This document shows positions 8,071-17,111 of a stretch of 64,000 bases of DNA, piece after piece. The stretch's first letter is position 1. Every line of letters begins with the position of its first letter. The DNA lies in contig JAGRGY010000016.1 of assembly GCA_020445255.1 (NCBI GenBank), positions 62,001 to 126,000 of the forward strand. The letters are read 5' to 3'. Source of the stretch: Gammaproteobacteria bacterium (GTDB lineage Bacteria > Pseudomonadota > Gammaproteobacteria > Chromatiales > Chromatiaceae). The notes below the pieces were generated by a model. The model was not told the DNA's origin. It made no database searches and was given only the letters and a program-made list of their open reading frames with translations. The translations under genes were made by a program, and so were the position numbers.

Positions 8071-8757
8071 ATGCCGGCCGGTGTATTGATCCAGGCGCTG
8101 AGCTGGCTCGCCGGGCATCTGATCCTGGTGACCCTCGCCGTTTTCGTCGTTGCCGGTTTCATGGTGTTCGACGGGGACGGTCCTTCTGACCGGCAGGGGG
8201 CAGAGGCGAAGGTTTCGGCGACCGTTGACGAACAGGCACCGCAGGGGCCCGCCGGGATGCCCGACCGCGCCGCCGAAGGCCCATTCGTGCCGATGGACCA
8301 GGCGCCGGCGGCAGCCGGCGAGCAGGCACCGGCATCGGCGCACCGGCAACCGGTGTTGATCGGCGGCAGTATCCCCATCTATGACGTAATGGGCCATCCA
8401 GGCACCGGCGCGCCGGCGGGCGGGTCGGGCGACGCATTGACCGCGCCGCCGGCCGGCCAGGTGCAGTCGAAGGAGGCGCGTCTGCAGGCGGCACGGCACG
8501 CATTCTGGAACGGCGACTTCGAATCCGCCGAGGCCGGCTACATGGAGCTGTTGTCGGATGACCCGACGGATGCCGACATTTTTGGCGAGTTGGGCAACCT
8601 TTATGAAGCCATGGGACAGCAGGTGCTCGCGCTCGATGCCTTTTACGAGGCCGGGGTGCGGCTTCGGCAGTCCGGGGATCGCCAGAAACTTTCACAAGTT
8701 GTTGAAATATTAAAGAAAGTAGGAGATGAACGTCACCGGTATCTGAGCCAGGACTGA
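8071..8757 (+). CDS. Membrane-anchored TPR protein next to ParA
   Basis: 228-aa protein with one N-terminal transmembrane helix (about residues 13-33). A Pro/Ala/Gly-rich disordered linker follows (about 36-130). The C-terminal TPR-type helical region runs from about 133 to 225 (AARHAFWNGDFESAEAGY, then LGNLYEAMGQQVLALDAFYEAG). The helix is followed by acidic residues, and Arg/Lys-poor flanks make topology uncertain; I infer the TPR is periplasmic if the N-terminus is cytoplasmic. It starts 6 bases after the ParA stop, so translation is likely coupled. TPRs bind peptides, so it might connect the ParA ATPase with the exported FRP proteins; that link is inference. The family is not named. Confidence 0.7.
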   Translation: MPAGVLIQALSWLAGHLILVTLAVFVVAGFMVFDGDGPSDRQGAEAKVSATVDEQAPQGPAGMPDRAAEGPFVPMDQAPAAAGEQAPASAHRQPVLIGGSIPIYDVMGHPGTGAPAGGSGDALTAPPAGQVQSKEARLQAARHAFWNGDFESAEAGYMELLSDDPTDADIFGELGNLYEAMGQQVLALDAFYEAGVRLRQSGDRQKLSQVVEILKKVGDERHRYLSQD

Positions 8758-8843
8758 CCTGCGGCAAAAGCTTTCCGTACCGCATTTCGGTGTATTTGTG
8801 GTAGCTTATATACAGTTAAAGAGCCGATTGCCGGGGAAGCGTC

Positions 8844-9341
8844 GTGAGCCACGCGAACGAAGTCGCAGACAACACGGTAGATCCGAATGCCGAATACGCC
8901 CGGCTGTCGGAGGTGTTCGAATCCAGCGCGCGTCGCTGGGAACTCATCGTTTATCCGTCGCTATTCGCATTCATTATTCTGGCGGCCTACGGTTTCTATC
9001 TGATTTACAACCTGGCCAAAGACGTTCACTACCTCGCGATCAGTGTCGACACGAACATGACGACGCTGTCCGGTAACATGCAGAACGTGTCCGAAAACAT
9101 GGGTCAGCTGACGGCCAACGTGCGCGCGATGACGGTGACGATGGATTCGATCGACAACAAGGTCGCGACGCTTGAGCCCATGCTGGCAAACCTGGATTCG
9201 ATGGACGGGGCTATCCAGTCAATGACCCACGCGACGCACACGATGGGTCGTGCCACGCAATACATGCAGGCGGACATGGGGCGGTTGAGCTACAGCGTGG
9301 GGCGACCCATGTCGTTCATGAACGCGTTCATGCCCTGGTAG
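8844..9341 (+). CDS. Membrane protein with Met-rich helical tail (hypothetical)
   Basis: 165-aa protein starting at GTG with a GGGAAG ribosome site 4 bases upstream. Residues 34-56 form a transmembrane helix, with a charged N-terminal tail of about 30 residues. The rest (57-150) is one long predicted helix with Met recurring every 3-4 residues (NMTTLSGNMQNVSENMGQL, then further Met positions), resembling the periodicity of methyl-accepting-type or coiled-coil stalks. It ends in the hydrophobic motif SFMNAFMPW. An 86-base gap with AT-rich sequence separates it from the TPR gene, and a terminator follows it by 24 bases, so it closes the cluster. Family and function are not known to me. Confidence 0.65.
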   Translation: MSHANEVADNTVDPNAEYARLSEVFESSARRWELIVYPSLFAFIILAAYGFYLIYNLAKDVHYLAISVDTNMTTLSGNMQNVSENMGQLTANVRAMTVTMDSIDNKVATLEPMLANLDSMDGAIQSMTHATHTMGRATQYMQADMGRLSYSVGRPMSFMNAFMPW

Positions 9342-9365
9342 TACGAACACGACAAGCACCTGAAG

Positions 9366-9388
9366 AAAGGCCCTGACGAGGGCCTTTT
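9366..9388 (+). terminator. Rho-independent terminator after the FRP/ParA cluster
   Basis: The stem AAAGGCCC (9366-9373), a 6-base loop and GGGCCTTTT (9380-9388) form a GC-rich hairpin running straight into a T tract on the plus strand, 24 bases after the stop at 9341. Only the next gene on the opposite strand (stop at 9532) faces it. Confidence 0.85.
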
Positions 9389-9531
9389 GTTTGCCGCCCC
9401 TTCGCATTCACCGTAAACGGCTTCAGGCCGCATTTCTGTTGCCGGCCAAGGCTCGGTGCGAACTGCATGCGCCGCTTCCGCGTGCGAACAAAGCCATCCC
9501 TGTGTCCGCCCGGTGATCGATTGCCGATCGC

Positions 9532-11649
9532 TCAGGCTTCGTGCTCTTCGCTGAACGTGATCGTGCTCGACGGTTCCTGCAGAAAGTAACCCTGGATGTA
9601 ATTGACGCCGACGTTCCAGAGGATGGCCAGACTGCCAGCGTCCTCTACGCCACTCGCGATGGTTTTGTAACCAGCTTCCTGCAGGAGTTGGTTTATGACC
9701 GCCATCTTCTCCTGCTTCTGCGTATCGTTCGTCAAATCGCGCATCAGTTCCGGCGACAACCTGACGACATCCACATCGAGGTGCTGGAGCAGGCTGTCGG
9801 TCGCATCATAGTCGGTCACATTGCTGACGGATATTTTGCAGTTGACCTTGCGCAGACCATTCACCAACTCTTTCGCTGGGACGAGGCTGTGACGCAGATC
9901 GCCTTCGCGGAACTGGAACACCAGCCACGACCCCTTGGCGCGAAACTCGCGCAGACAATCGACAATCCACAGCAGCATCGAGTCATCCTCGATTCCGGCG
10001 CGCGAGAGAATGATGTAGAAGACGACTTTTTTGCCGTCGCGACGATGGCTCGCCAGTTCGCGGATTGCGTTGCGCACCACCCAGCGGTCGACCTCCGCAA
10101 GCCGGCTCGCGTCGCGGGCGGGTGAGAGGAAGACATCGGGGACCAGTTCCCGTCCCGATTCGTCCGTCAATCGCAGGTACACGGAGTAATGCTCGCGTGT
10201 GTCACCCTGTAGGCTGACAATGGGCTGGTACTTGAGCCGAAAGCCATCGTTCGCCAATGCATGGTCAATCAGTCGAACGACGGCCGCGTCGGCTTCCGCC
10301 AGATGCCTGGTGTCGCCTGGAATCTGGTCGTTGAAGAACACAACCTTGTTGTCGCCGTCCAAACGTGCGATGCCGGTGGCACGACACGAGCGGTTGATCA
10401 ACTCGTGTGCGGTGATCTCCGTGCCTTTGTCGGCCTTGGTCACGCCGATCGAGTACGACGGCTTCAAAGGGGCGTCCTTGATGCTCTTGAACGCGTGGCC
10501 ACGCAGATTGTGCAGGCAGCGTTCGGCAACTTCCAGGGCGGGCTCGTCGTCGCCGCAGAGGATCATGAAGTCGTGGTCGCCAAAGCGCGCCAGCGTGTGC
10601 GCCCGGGTTGCGGTTGCAGCAAGTACGCTGGCTGCTTCCACGAGCATCTGCTCGGCACAACCGAAACCGCAGGCCTCGCGCATCGCCGGGTAATTGGTGA
10701 TCGACAGCTGCACCAGTGCATACGACCTGGCGCTCTTTGGCTGCGTACCGATCAGGGCCTCGAGTCGTTCCATGAACGATTGACGATTGAAAAAGCCGGT
10801 CTGCGGATCTTTGCTGGTCAGCTCTTCAATGCGTTTTTGCAGAGCCAGGCTCTGCGCCTGGTCGCGGATCATCACCTGGGTACAGCTTTCGCCATCAATA
10901 CTGGCCGTGGAGAACTCCATGCGGGCATTGAACGACTTGCCTTCCGACGTGACGCAACCGAATTCCTCAATATGCTTGCCGTTCTCGTCGACCTTGCGCA
11001 AGGCGGCCTTGAATCGGCCGCGAGAATCCGCATCGATCATGTCCATGATCGGCAATCCATCGATCTCGTCGACTGACTCGTGACCGAACAGGTCGAGATA
11101 GGCCTGGTTGGTATTGAGATACATGCCCTCGTGCACGTAGGCGATGGCATCTCGCGAGCTTTGCACGAGCAGGTTGCTGCGTTCCTCGGCCTCGTCGAGC
11201 TGTCGCTTCAATCGTGCCACGTCGCGCCGCAGTTGTAGCGTTTGGTGCTCGCGCCGCACGGCAAGCGCGATATGGTCTTCAAAACGGATGTCGATCAGAT
11301 CCTGCAAGCCATGTTCGATTGCCATGGATCGCGCGTCGGGCGGGTGCTTGCACACGAGTAAAACGCTGGCGGCCGGATTCTGTGCGCGAATCTTGCCGAT
11401 CGCCTCGATGGGCGAGACAGTTTGCGCGTCGGCATTGATCACCACCAGCTCGGCGGTGTTGCCGTCCAGCAGCGATGCAAGGTTTTCGATCGTCTCGGCG
11501 GTTTTGAGGTGGGCGGCCTGCCCCTGGTTGCGCAGCGCGTTGGCGAACCCATCAGCCACGCCGAGTTCGCATCCGACCACCAGCAGTTCGACCGGCGTCT
11601 CGATGGCATCCCGCATTTCGGAGTTGGGGTCAGGGAAGGAAGCCAGCAC
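9532..11649 (-). CDS. fimX: FimX-like REC-PAS-GGDEF-EAL protein with degenerate active sites
   Basis: 705-aa signalling protein. Domains in order: receiver-like fold (about 19-135) lacking a clear phospho-acceptor Asp, coiled coil (135-158), PAS (about 158-265), GGDEF (about 275-440) and EAL (about 455-695). The GGDEF signature is reduced to GDHDF (357-361) and the EAL signature to YLRL (491-494), so cyclase and phosphodiesterase activity are not expected. This architecture and degeneracy match FimX, a c-di-GMP-binding regulator of type IV pilus assembly and twitching. GYFLQEPSS (687-695) is the usual EAL C-terminal pocket. It starts 70 bases after the upstream gene on the same strand, which carries a PilZ-like motif. 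No pil genes lie in the window, so the pilus role rests on family knowledge. Confidence 0.8.
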   Translation of the reverse strand: MLASFPDPNSEMRDAIETPVELLVVGCELGVADGFANALRNQGQAAHLKTAETIENLASLLDGNTAELVVINADAQTVSPIEAIGKIRAQNPAASVLLVCKHPPDARSMAIEHGLQDLIDIRFEDHIALAVRREHQTLQLRRDVARLKRQLDEAEERSNLLVQSSRDAIAYVHEGMYLNTNQAYLDLFGHESVDEIDGLPIMDMIDADSRGRFKAALRKVDENGKHIEEFGCVTSEGKSFNARMEFSTASIDGESCTQVMIRDQAQSLALQKRIEELTSKDPQTGFFNRQSFMERLEALIGTQPKSARSYALVQLSITNYPAMREACGFGCAEQMLVEAASVLAATATRAHTLARFGDHDFMILCGDDEPALEVAERCLHNLRGHAFKSIKDAPLKPSYSIGVTKADKGTEITAHELINRSCRATGIARLDGDNKVVFFNDQIPGDTRHLAEADAAVVRLIDHALANDGFRLKYQPIVSLQGDTREHYSVYLRLTDESGRELVPDVFLSPARDASRLAEVDRWVVRNAIRELASHRRDGKKVVFYIILSRAGIEDDSMLLWIVDCLREFRAKGSWLVFQFREGDLRHSLVPAKELVNGLRKVNCKISVSNVTDYDATDSLLQHLDVDVVRLSPELMRDLTNDTQKQEKMAVINQLLQEAGYKTIASGVEDAGSLAILWNVGVNYIQGYFLQEPSSTITFSEEHEA

Positions 11650-11719
11650 CTACTGCCTCCCGCCGTGAGTCGGCAATCGGGCCAGCCGCGGCCGGGATGC
11701 GAACGCGCGCCGACATCGA

Positions 11720-13636
11720 CTAGAGATTACCCCAGAGATCGTTGAATTCGTCTCCGGGCCGTTCGCCACCTTCCGACTGCTTATCGTCAGTCTTGACCGT
11801 TTCAAAGTGGTACCGTGCGAATGCACTGCTGAATTCCACCAGTTTCGTCAGACGAATTGTCTGTTCCTGTGCGCCAACGTTCAGCGTCAAGTCTACGCCC
11901 GTTTGCAGGCTCATCGTGCTCATGATCAGGCTGGCAGTTGCGTTACTCGCGGAGTCCGTGTCGTTTATCACCAGGCATTTGAACGACGGCGCCTTGCCCC
12001 GCGGACCCGTCTTGCGATGTTCGCGCACGTCCCCGGCGTCGCATCGTGTCGAGATCACCTCCAGGCCCAGGTCGAGCGAAACCGGGTCGAACTGCTTCAT
12101 CCAGCGGATCACGCCGAGGCCGTAGGTGCTGCGGTCAGAGGGCGATTCCACACCGATCAGTTCGCCGATCTTTACGCGGGGAATACCATCACCGCGCCAG
12201 CGGATGCAGTATCCCCCGGCGCTTTCGTTCACGGTCTTCACCGCGTGTGTTGCATGCTCGGGATCACTCGGCGCCTGGCCGTCGTTGCTCGGTTCGCCAA
12301 ATTCTTCCAGCCGGCTTGCGGGCACACCGTATCCGGCGGTCAACTGGGTCTCGTTGAACAGAGAATCGGTCGTCAGATCGCTGTCGAGCGGGGCGAGCGA
12401 CACGTTTTCGAGGCTGCCGGACGTCCACCTGACCTTGCGTTTGGCACCGGCTTCCGGAGAGTCTGTCTCATCGAGCGAAAATACCGACGTGCGGGTCGTG
12501 GCGTAGGGGACGTCGCCATCCGATTGCAGGTTGCCGTAGATGGCATGCAGTCCTGCGACCACGCGCAGATCGAAGTTGAGCTTGGTGCGCACGAAGCGCC
12601 GATCGGGCGGTCGGCTCCATGCCATGATCAGCAGGCGCAGCAACGGTCGCGTGATAACGGCCTTGTTGTCCTGCGAGCCGGTGCGACTGTCCCATGGTGC
12701 CTGTTCGAAATCGGTGCGCAGCCTCTTCAACAGCTCCCGTACATCGAGGATGGCGATGCGCTTTCCCGGAACCGGCGTGCGCAGCGAGTTATGCATTGGC
12801 GACGAGTCCGCCCACAGGTCGACGTTGAAGCGGCCCAGGCTGGTTCCGCCATCGTCTTCGGCAAGAATCGTCGTGTATCGCGCCCATTCGTCGAGGTGCG
12901 CGAACAAGAGCCGTGCATGACTCTGGCGCAGCCGGTGTGGTGTCGAGCTGGCGAACAGCATCAGCTCCTTGAACAGGTCTTCGATCGTCGAGCTGGCGTT
13001 GTTGTGTCGGCCGTCGTCTGCCTTCACCGGTACGTGGTGAATGTTGTTTTGCGACGCATAGGCGTAGATGCTGTTGATCTCGCGCCACATCCCCTCCGGC
13101 CAGCCACTGTAGACGAGCGCATGTTGCAGCAGCATCTGACCCAGGTAGTACAAAGCCCGATGTAGGGCGATGATCAGCAGCCGGCGGTCGAATCCGGTAC
13201 TGGCGCCGGAGATCATGCGCTCGACGACGATCTTGTAGGAGCTGGCCAGTTCTTTCTGCAACTCGCGCGCGAGCGCTGCGGTCTTCGAGCCCTTGGTGGA
13301 AAGCGGCAGTCCGACGTCGATGTAGTGTTTTTGCAGATTGCTGGTGATGTATTCGACCGGCGGGCGGAATTTCTCGACGGTCTTGGTCCGCAGAAGATCC
13401 GGCAGCTCGATACGGTTGAATTCGACCAGCGTGCTGTAGATCTGGCGAGCGGTCTCACCAATATTCGCCATCGGCAGCGATTCGAACCAAGCCTCCGTCT
13501 CTTTGGGATCCAGCAACAGGTTGTCCGCTTTTGGCGCGGACTGCTTGGGAATCTGCAGCCCGAGCAGTGGGCGGGCGGACGTGCCGTCGCCCGGAATCGC
13601 CTGCGGCCCACGATTGGTGTCGTCTTTAGCGGTCAA
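11720..13636 (-). CDS. Conserved FimX-neighbour protein with PilZ-like motif
   Basis: 638-aa cytoplasmic protein with no signal peptide or membrane span. The first two thirds are helical without a recognised domain. Near residues 470-475 the motif NESAGG fits the [D/N]xSxxG signature of PilZ domains and is followed by beta-rich sequence (KIGELIGVE, then YGLGVIRWMKQF) like a PilZ barrel. The RxxxR half of the PilZ signature was not found in a convincing position, so c-di-GMP binding is uncertain. It lies immediately upstream of the FimX-like gene in the same direction, probably in one operon. FimX is known to act with PilZ-fold proteins, so a partner role is plausible. The exact family name is not certain to me. 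Confidence 0.6.
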   Translation of the reverse strand: MTAKDDTNRGPQAIPGDGTSARPLLGLQIPKQSAPKADNLLLDPKETEAWFESLPMANIGETARQIYSTLVEFNRIELPDLLRTKTVEKFRPPVEYITSNLQKHYIDVGLPLSTKGSKTAALARELQKELASSYKIVVERMISGASTGFDRRLLIIALHRALYYLGQMLLQHALVYSGWPEGMWREINSIYAYASQNNIHHVPVKADDGRHNNASSTIEDLFKELMLFASSTPHRLRQSHARLLFAHLDEWARYTTILAEDDGGTSLGRFNVDLWADSSPMHNSLRTPVPGKRIAILDVRELLKRLRTDFEQAPWDSRTGSQDNKAVITRPLLRLLIMAWSRPPDRRFVRTKLNFDLRVVAGLHAIYGNLQSDGDVPYATTRTSVFSLDETDSPEAGAKRKVRWTSGSLENVSLAPLDSDLTTDSLFNETQLTAGYGVPASRLEEFGEPSNDGQAPSDPEHATHAVKTVNESAGGYCIRWRGDGIPRVKIGELIGVESPSDRSTYGLGVIRWMKQFDPVSLDLGLEVISTRCDAGDVREHRKTGPRGKAPSFKCLVINDTDSASNATASLIMSTMSLQTGVDLTLNVGAQEQTIRLTKLVEFSSAFARYHFETVKTDDKQSEGGERPGDEFNDLWGNL

Positions 13637-13792
13637 TGTGCTTGCCAGTCAGCCGGTGAATTTTGTCGTAATGCAGCCGCCGTCAATTCGGCGACGCGCT
13701 TCAGATTTTCGTTGACCTGATGCGCCAACCTCCTGCCACGGGGCAAGTTTAGCCGCACACCGTCAATAATTGCAGCCTCGGGGCGCCCCGAT

Positions 13793-14803
13793 TCAGGGCG
13801 TCACCGGGACCTTGCTGGCCGCGCCGGGAACCTCGCGCACCAGGTGCGGCACGAGGTAGCCCGGCAGACCCGCGCGGATTCGCCGCAACAGCGTTCTGGC
13901 CTGCAGTTCGTCCACGTCGAAATGCGCCGCCCCTGCCACGGGATCCAGCATGTGCAGGTAGTACGGCATCACCCCAACCTCGAACAGCGACTCGCTCAGG
14001 TTCATGAGCGTATCGGCGTCATCGTTGATGTCCTTGAGCAGAACGGATTGGTTGAGAAGGGTGCAGCCGGCGCTTTGCAGTTGGGCGAGGGCGCCGCCGA
14101 GCTGCGGCGTGATCTCGTTGGGATGGTTGACGTGGATGACGATGACGACGCGCAGGCGGGTTTCGCGCAGCAACGCGCACAGATCGGCCGTGACGCGACT
14201 GGGCAGCACGACCGGCAGCCGCGTGTGGATGCGCAGCCGGGTCAGCTGTGCAACCTGTCCCACCTCGACCAGCAGGTGCGCCAGGCGCGCATCCGACAGG
14301 CTGAGCGGATCGCCGCCGCTCAAAATCAGCTCATGCACGTCCTGCAGCCCGCGCAGCGTGCGCAGCGAGGCCTGCCATTGACGGATCAATGTCTGCTCGG
14401 CATAGGGGAAATGCCGGCGAAAGCAGTAGCGGCAATGCACGGCACAGGCACCGGTCGTGATCGCCAGCGCACGTCCGCCGTATTTCTGTAGCACGGCGTT
14501 GTCGTGCAGGGCGTCCAGGTCACCGACCGGGTCGCGACCGAAGCCGTCGCGCGCCAGGTGTTCGGCCCGCCTCGGCAGGACCTGGGCAAGCAGGGGGTCG
14601 TGGGCGTCGCCACGCCGCATCAGCCCGGCAAAGTAACGCGGCACGCGCAGCGGAAAAGGGTTTGGCTCGGCGAGATCCACGTCTGGCAGATCACGCGGCA
14701 GCAGGTCCAGCGCGGTCAGCAACTCGCTCGGGCTGTTGATGGCGTCGGCGAGCTCGCGCTGCCATTGCGTGGGCTGCAAGTGCGAGGTCGAAGAGAGTAT
14801 CAT
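13793..14803 (-). CDS. epmB: EF-P-(R)-beta-lysine formation enzyme (lysine 2,3-aminomutase family)
   Basis: Radical-SAM aminomutase, 336 aa, converting (S)-alpha-lysine to (R)-beta-lysine, the residue that EpmA attaches to elongation factor P. The iron-sulfur motif CAVHCRYC places Cys120, Cys124 and Cys127. The downstream [10 protein letters not shown] and HVNHPNE stretches are typical of KamA/EpmB. The length matches EpmB rather than the longer clostridial KamA. The ATG at 14803 matches the EpmB N-terminus; the frame stays open further upstream, but that part runs antisense through efp and is not coding. It is divergent from efp with only 39 bases between the two starts, the arrangement known from enterobacteria, so the two promoters must overlap coding sequence. 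Confidence 0.95.
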   Translation of the reverse strand: MILSSTSHLQPTQWQRELADAINSPSELLTALDLLPRDLPDVDLAEPNPFPLRVPRYFAGLMRRGDAHDPLLAQVLPRRAEHLARDGFGRDPVGDLDALHDNAVLQKYGGRALAITTGACAVHCRYCFRRHFPYAEQTLIRQWQASLRTLRGLQDVHELILSGGDPLSLSDARLAHLLVEVGQVAQLTRLRIHTRLPVVLPSRVTADLCALLRETRLRVVIVIHVNHPNEITPQLGGALAQLQSAGCTLLNQSVLLKDINDDADTLMNLSESLFEVGVMPYYLHMLDPVAGAAHFDVDELQARTLLRRIRAGLPGYLVPHLVREVPGAASKVPVTP

Positions 14804-14842
14804 TCGGGGATTTGGTTGCTCTTTTGTTTTGACGAGGATCGC

Positions 14843-15415
14843 ATGGCTACTTACAGCACGAACGAATTCCGCGGCGGTCTGAAACTGCTGCTCGATGGTG
14901 ACCCCTGCACCATTATTGAAAACGAATTCGTCAAGCCCGGCAAAGGCCAGGCGTTCAACCGGGTGAAGATCCGCAATCTGAAGACCGGCCGGGTCCTCGA
15001 AAAGACCTTCCGGTCCGGCGAGACGGTCGAGGCGGCGGACGTCGTCGACCGTGACCTGCAGTATCTCTACAGCGACGGCGAATTCTGGCACTTCATGGAC
15101 AACGACACGTTCGAACAGGTCCAGGCAGACGCCAACGCGATGGGTGAGGCGCTGAAGTGGCTCAAGGAACAGGACGTGTGCATGGTCACGCTCTGGAACG
15201 GCACGCCCATTGCGGTCGAAGCACCGAATTTCGTCGTACTCGAGATCACCGAGACGGACCCCGGCCTGAAAGGCGACACCTCGGGCGGCGGCGGCAAACC
15301 GGCGACGCTCGAGACCGGCGCCGTGGTGCGTGTACCGCTGTTCATCCAGACCGGCGAAAAGATCAAGGTCGACACCCGCACCGGCGACTATGTCAGCCGG
15401 GTCAAGGACGAATAG
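14843..15415 (+). CDS. efp: Elongation factor P
   Basis: 190-aa translation factor that binds between the P and E sites and relieves stalling at polyproline stretches. The modification loop [11 protein letters not shown] places the target Lys34, exactly as in E. coli, consistent with the flanking epmA and epmB genes. Three beta-barrel domains and the conserved C-terminal [10 protein letters not shown] are present. The ATG has a GAGGA ribosome site about 5 bases upstream. Its relevance here is notable because several proteins encoded in the window are rich in consecutive prolines (FRP proteins A and C). Confidence 0.98.
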   Translation: MATYSTNEFRGGLKLLLDGDPCTIIENEFVKPGKGQAFNRVKIRNLKTGRVLEKTFRSGETVEAADVVDRDLQYLYSDGEFWHFMDNDTFEQVQADANAMGEALKWLKEQDVCMVTLWNGTPIAVEAPNFVVLEITETDPGLKGDTSGGGGKPATLETGAVVRVPLFIQTGEKIKVDTRTGDYVSRVKDE

Positions 15416-15492
15416 CCCCGTGCGCGGCATGGCGGGCTGCCCGCCAGCGCCCGGCATAGCCTCGGCCCGGGCGTGACGCGGGACGACGGGCC

Positions 15493-16485
15493 ATGCGTGC
15501 CAGGGATCCACTCGACAGCGACTGGCGTCCCGGCGCAGGCCCCGGGGCGTTGCGCGCCCGCGCCGCGATGCTGGCGGCGCTGCGCGGCCACTTCGCGGAC
15601 GCCGGCGTCCTCGAGGTCGAGACGCCGGTGGCCTGCAGTACGGCCGGGACCGATCCCATGCTGCAGCCGCTGACAGCGAACTACAGTGGGCCGATCTATC
15701 CGCACGGCACCCGCCTCTACCTGCAGACGTCACCCGAGTTCGCGATGAAGCGTCTGCTGGCGGCCGGCAGCGGGCCGATCTACCAGATCTGCAAGGCGTT
15801 TCGTGACGGCGAGGCGGGCCGCCTGCACAATCCCGAATTCACGATCCTGGAATGGTACCGCCCGGGCATCGATCTACAGGACTTGATCGACGAGGTGGTG
15901 GCCGTGGCGCGCCTGTGTCTCGGGCGTGCTGACCTCGGCGTCGAACGGCGGCGGTACGCCGAGCTGTTCCACGAGCGGTTTGGCCTGGATGTGTTCGCGG
16001 CCGATCCCGTCGATCTGAGGGCGTTCGCGCTGAGGCGCAACATCCTTGGCGCCGAGGGGATGGAACTCGGGCGCGACGGCTGGCTGGACCTGCTGTTCAG
16101 CCACCTGATCCAGCCGGATCTCGGTCGCGACGCGCTGTGCGTCGTGAGCGACTACCCGGCCAGCCAGGCCGCACTGGCCCGGCTCAACGCCGACGGTCGA
16201 ACGGCGGCGCGCTTCGAGTTGTTCCATCGAGGCGTCGAGCTGGCCAACGGATTCGACGAACTGGTCGACGCCGACGAACAGGCGGCGCGCTTCGAGGCCG
16301 AAAATTGCCAGCGGCGCTCCAGCGGGGCGGAGCCGGTAAAGATCGACCGTCGCCTACTCGGTGCGCTGCAGCACGGGATACCGGCATGCAGTGGGGTTGC
16401 GATGGGCGTCGATCGCCTGCTGATGCTGCGGCTTGGCGCCACTGACATCGACGAGGTGTTGAGCTTTTCGCTGCAGCGCTGCTGA
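15493..16485 (+). CDS. epmA: EF-P lysyltransferase (EpmA/GenX/PoxA)
   Basis: 330-aa class II lysyl-tRNA-synthetase paralogue without the anticodon-binding domain; it transfers beta-lysine to Lys34 of EF-P. The motif 2 region FRDGEAGRLHNPEFTILEWY is visible near residues 97-116, and motif 3 is the C-terminal GVAMGVDRLLML. The length fits EpmA (about 325 aa) and excludes a full LysRS. It starts 77 bases after efp on the same strand and probably shares its transcript. Confidence 0.96.
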   Translation: MRARDPLDSDWRPGAGPGALRARAAMLAALRGHFADAGVLEVETPVACSTAGTDPMLQPLTANYSGPIYPHGTRLYLQTSPEFAMKRLLAAGSGPIYQICKAFRDGEAGRLHNPEFTILEWYRPGIDLQDLIDEVVAVARLCLGRADLGVERRRYAELFHERFGLDVFAADPVDLRAFALRRNILGAEGMELGRDGWLDLLFSHLIQPDLGRDALCVVSDYPASQAALARLNADGRTAARFELFHRGVELANGFDELVDADEQAARFEAENCQRRSSGAEPVKIDRRLLGALQHGIPACSGVAMGVDRLLMLRLGATDIDEVLSFSLQRC

Positions 16486-16554
16486 CGTCGGCGCCCGGGG
16501 GGGCGTGCGTTTCGTCAATGCACGTGCGTCGCGGCCGATGCGATCATTGAAAAC

Positions 16555-17091
16555 ATGAAGCCCGCCCTGCCTGTCATGTCCCTGGTCCTTCTTTTCGGCT
16601 GCGATATCGGTGATCGACCGGTGGTCGTCGATGATGTCCACGGCCTGGCACAACGCGGAGATACGGGGCGTCTGATGCAGACGATCACCGCCGCAGGCGA
16701 GGTCGATCCACGCGATATCTGTTACCGGACGCCGCTGATGCTGGCCTCACAGTACGGGCATCTCGGCACGGTCGAACAGCTGCTGGCCGCCGGCGCGCGC
16801 GTCGACCTGCACGAGAAGGGTTACTACACGGCATTGATGCTGGCGGCGGGCAACGGCCATGCCGATGTCGTCCGCAGGCTCGCGGCGGCGGGCGCGGTGG
16901 TCGACGAGGTCGAGATCACGCGCGGCTGGACGGCGTTGATCTGGGCGGCCAAGCGTGGACACGCGACTACCGTGTCGACGCTGCTCGAACTCGGCGCCAA
17001 CCGCACCCTGCGCGATGCGCAGGGGCGCTCCGCGCTCGACTGGGCGCGCGCCAGCGGCCACGCCGAGGTCGTGGCGATGCTGACATCCTGA
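16555..17091 (+). CDS. Ankyrin-repeat lipoprotein
   Basis: 178-aa protein with a short signal sequence ending in a lipobox-like LFGC (Cys16) and four to five ankyrin repeats from about residue 30 to the end (TPLMLASQYGHLGTVEQLL, TALMLAAGNGHADVVRRL, TALIWAAKRGHATTVSTLL, SALDWARASGHAEVVAML). It is predicted to be membrane-tethered in the periplasm with a protein-binding role. The lipobox is slightly unusual in having Phe at -2 of Cys. The partner is unknown. It follows epmA by 69 bases and faces psd convergently. Confidence 0.85.
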   Translation: MKPALPVMSLVLLFGCDIGDRPVVVDDVHGLAQRGDTGRLMQTITAAGEVDPRDICYRTPLMLASQYGHLGTVEQLLAAGARVDLHEKGYYTALMLAAGNGHADVVRRLAAAGAVVDEVEITRGWTALIWAAKRGHATTVSTLLELGANRTLRDAQGRSALDWARASGHAEVVAMLTS

Positions 17092-17111
17092 CAAGGGTCC
17101 GGGTCCGCCCG

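Noticed and set aside
6352..8499. 715-aa open frame on the minus strand through the FRP/ParA genes
   Set aside because: It runs antisense to genes with signal peptides and a Walker motif. It is Arg/Gly/His-rich, typical of reverse-frame translation in GC-rich DNA, and has no domain.
14804..15733. Upstream extension of the epmB reading frame
   Set aside because: It lies antisense to efp and epmA; the ATG at 14803 matches the EpmB N-terminus.
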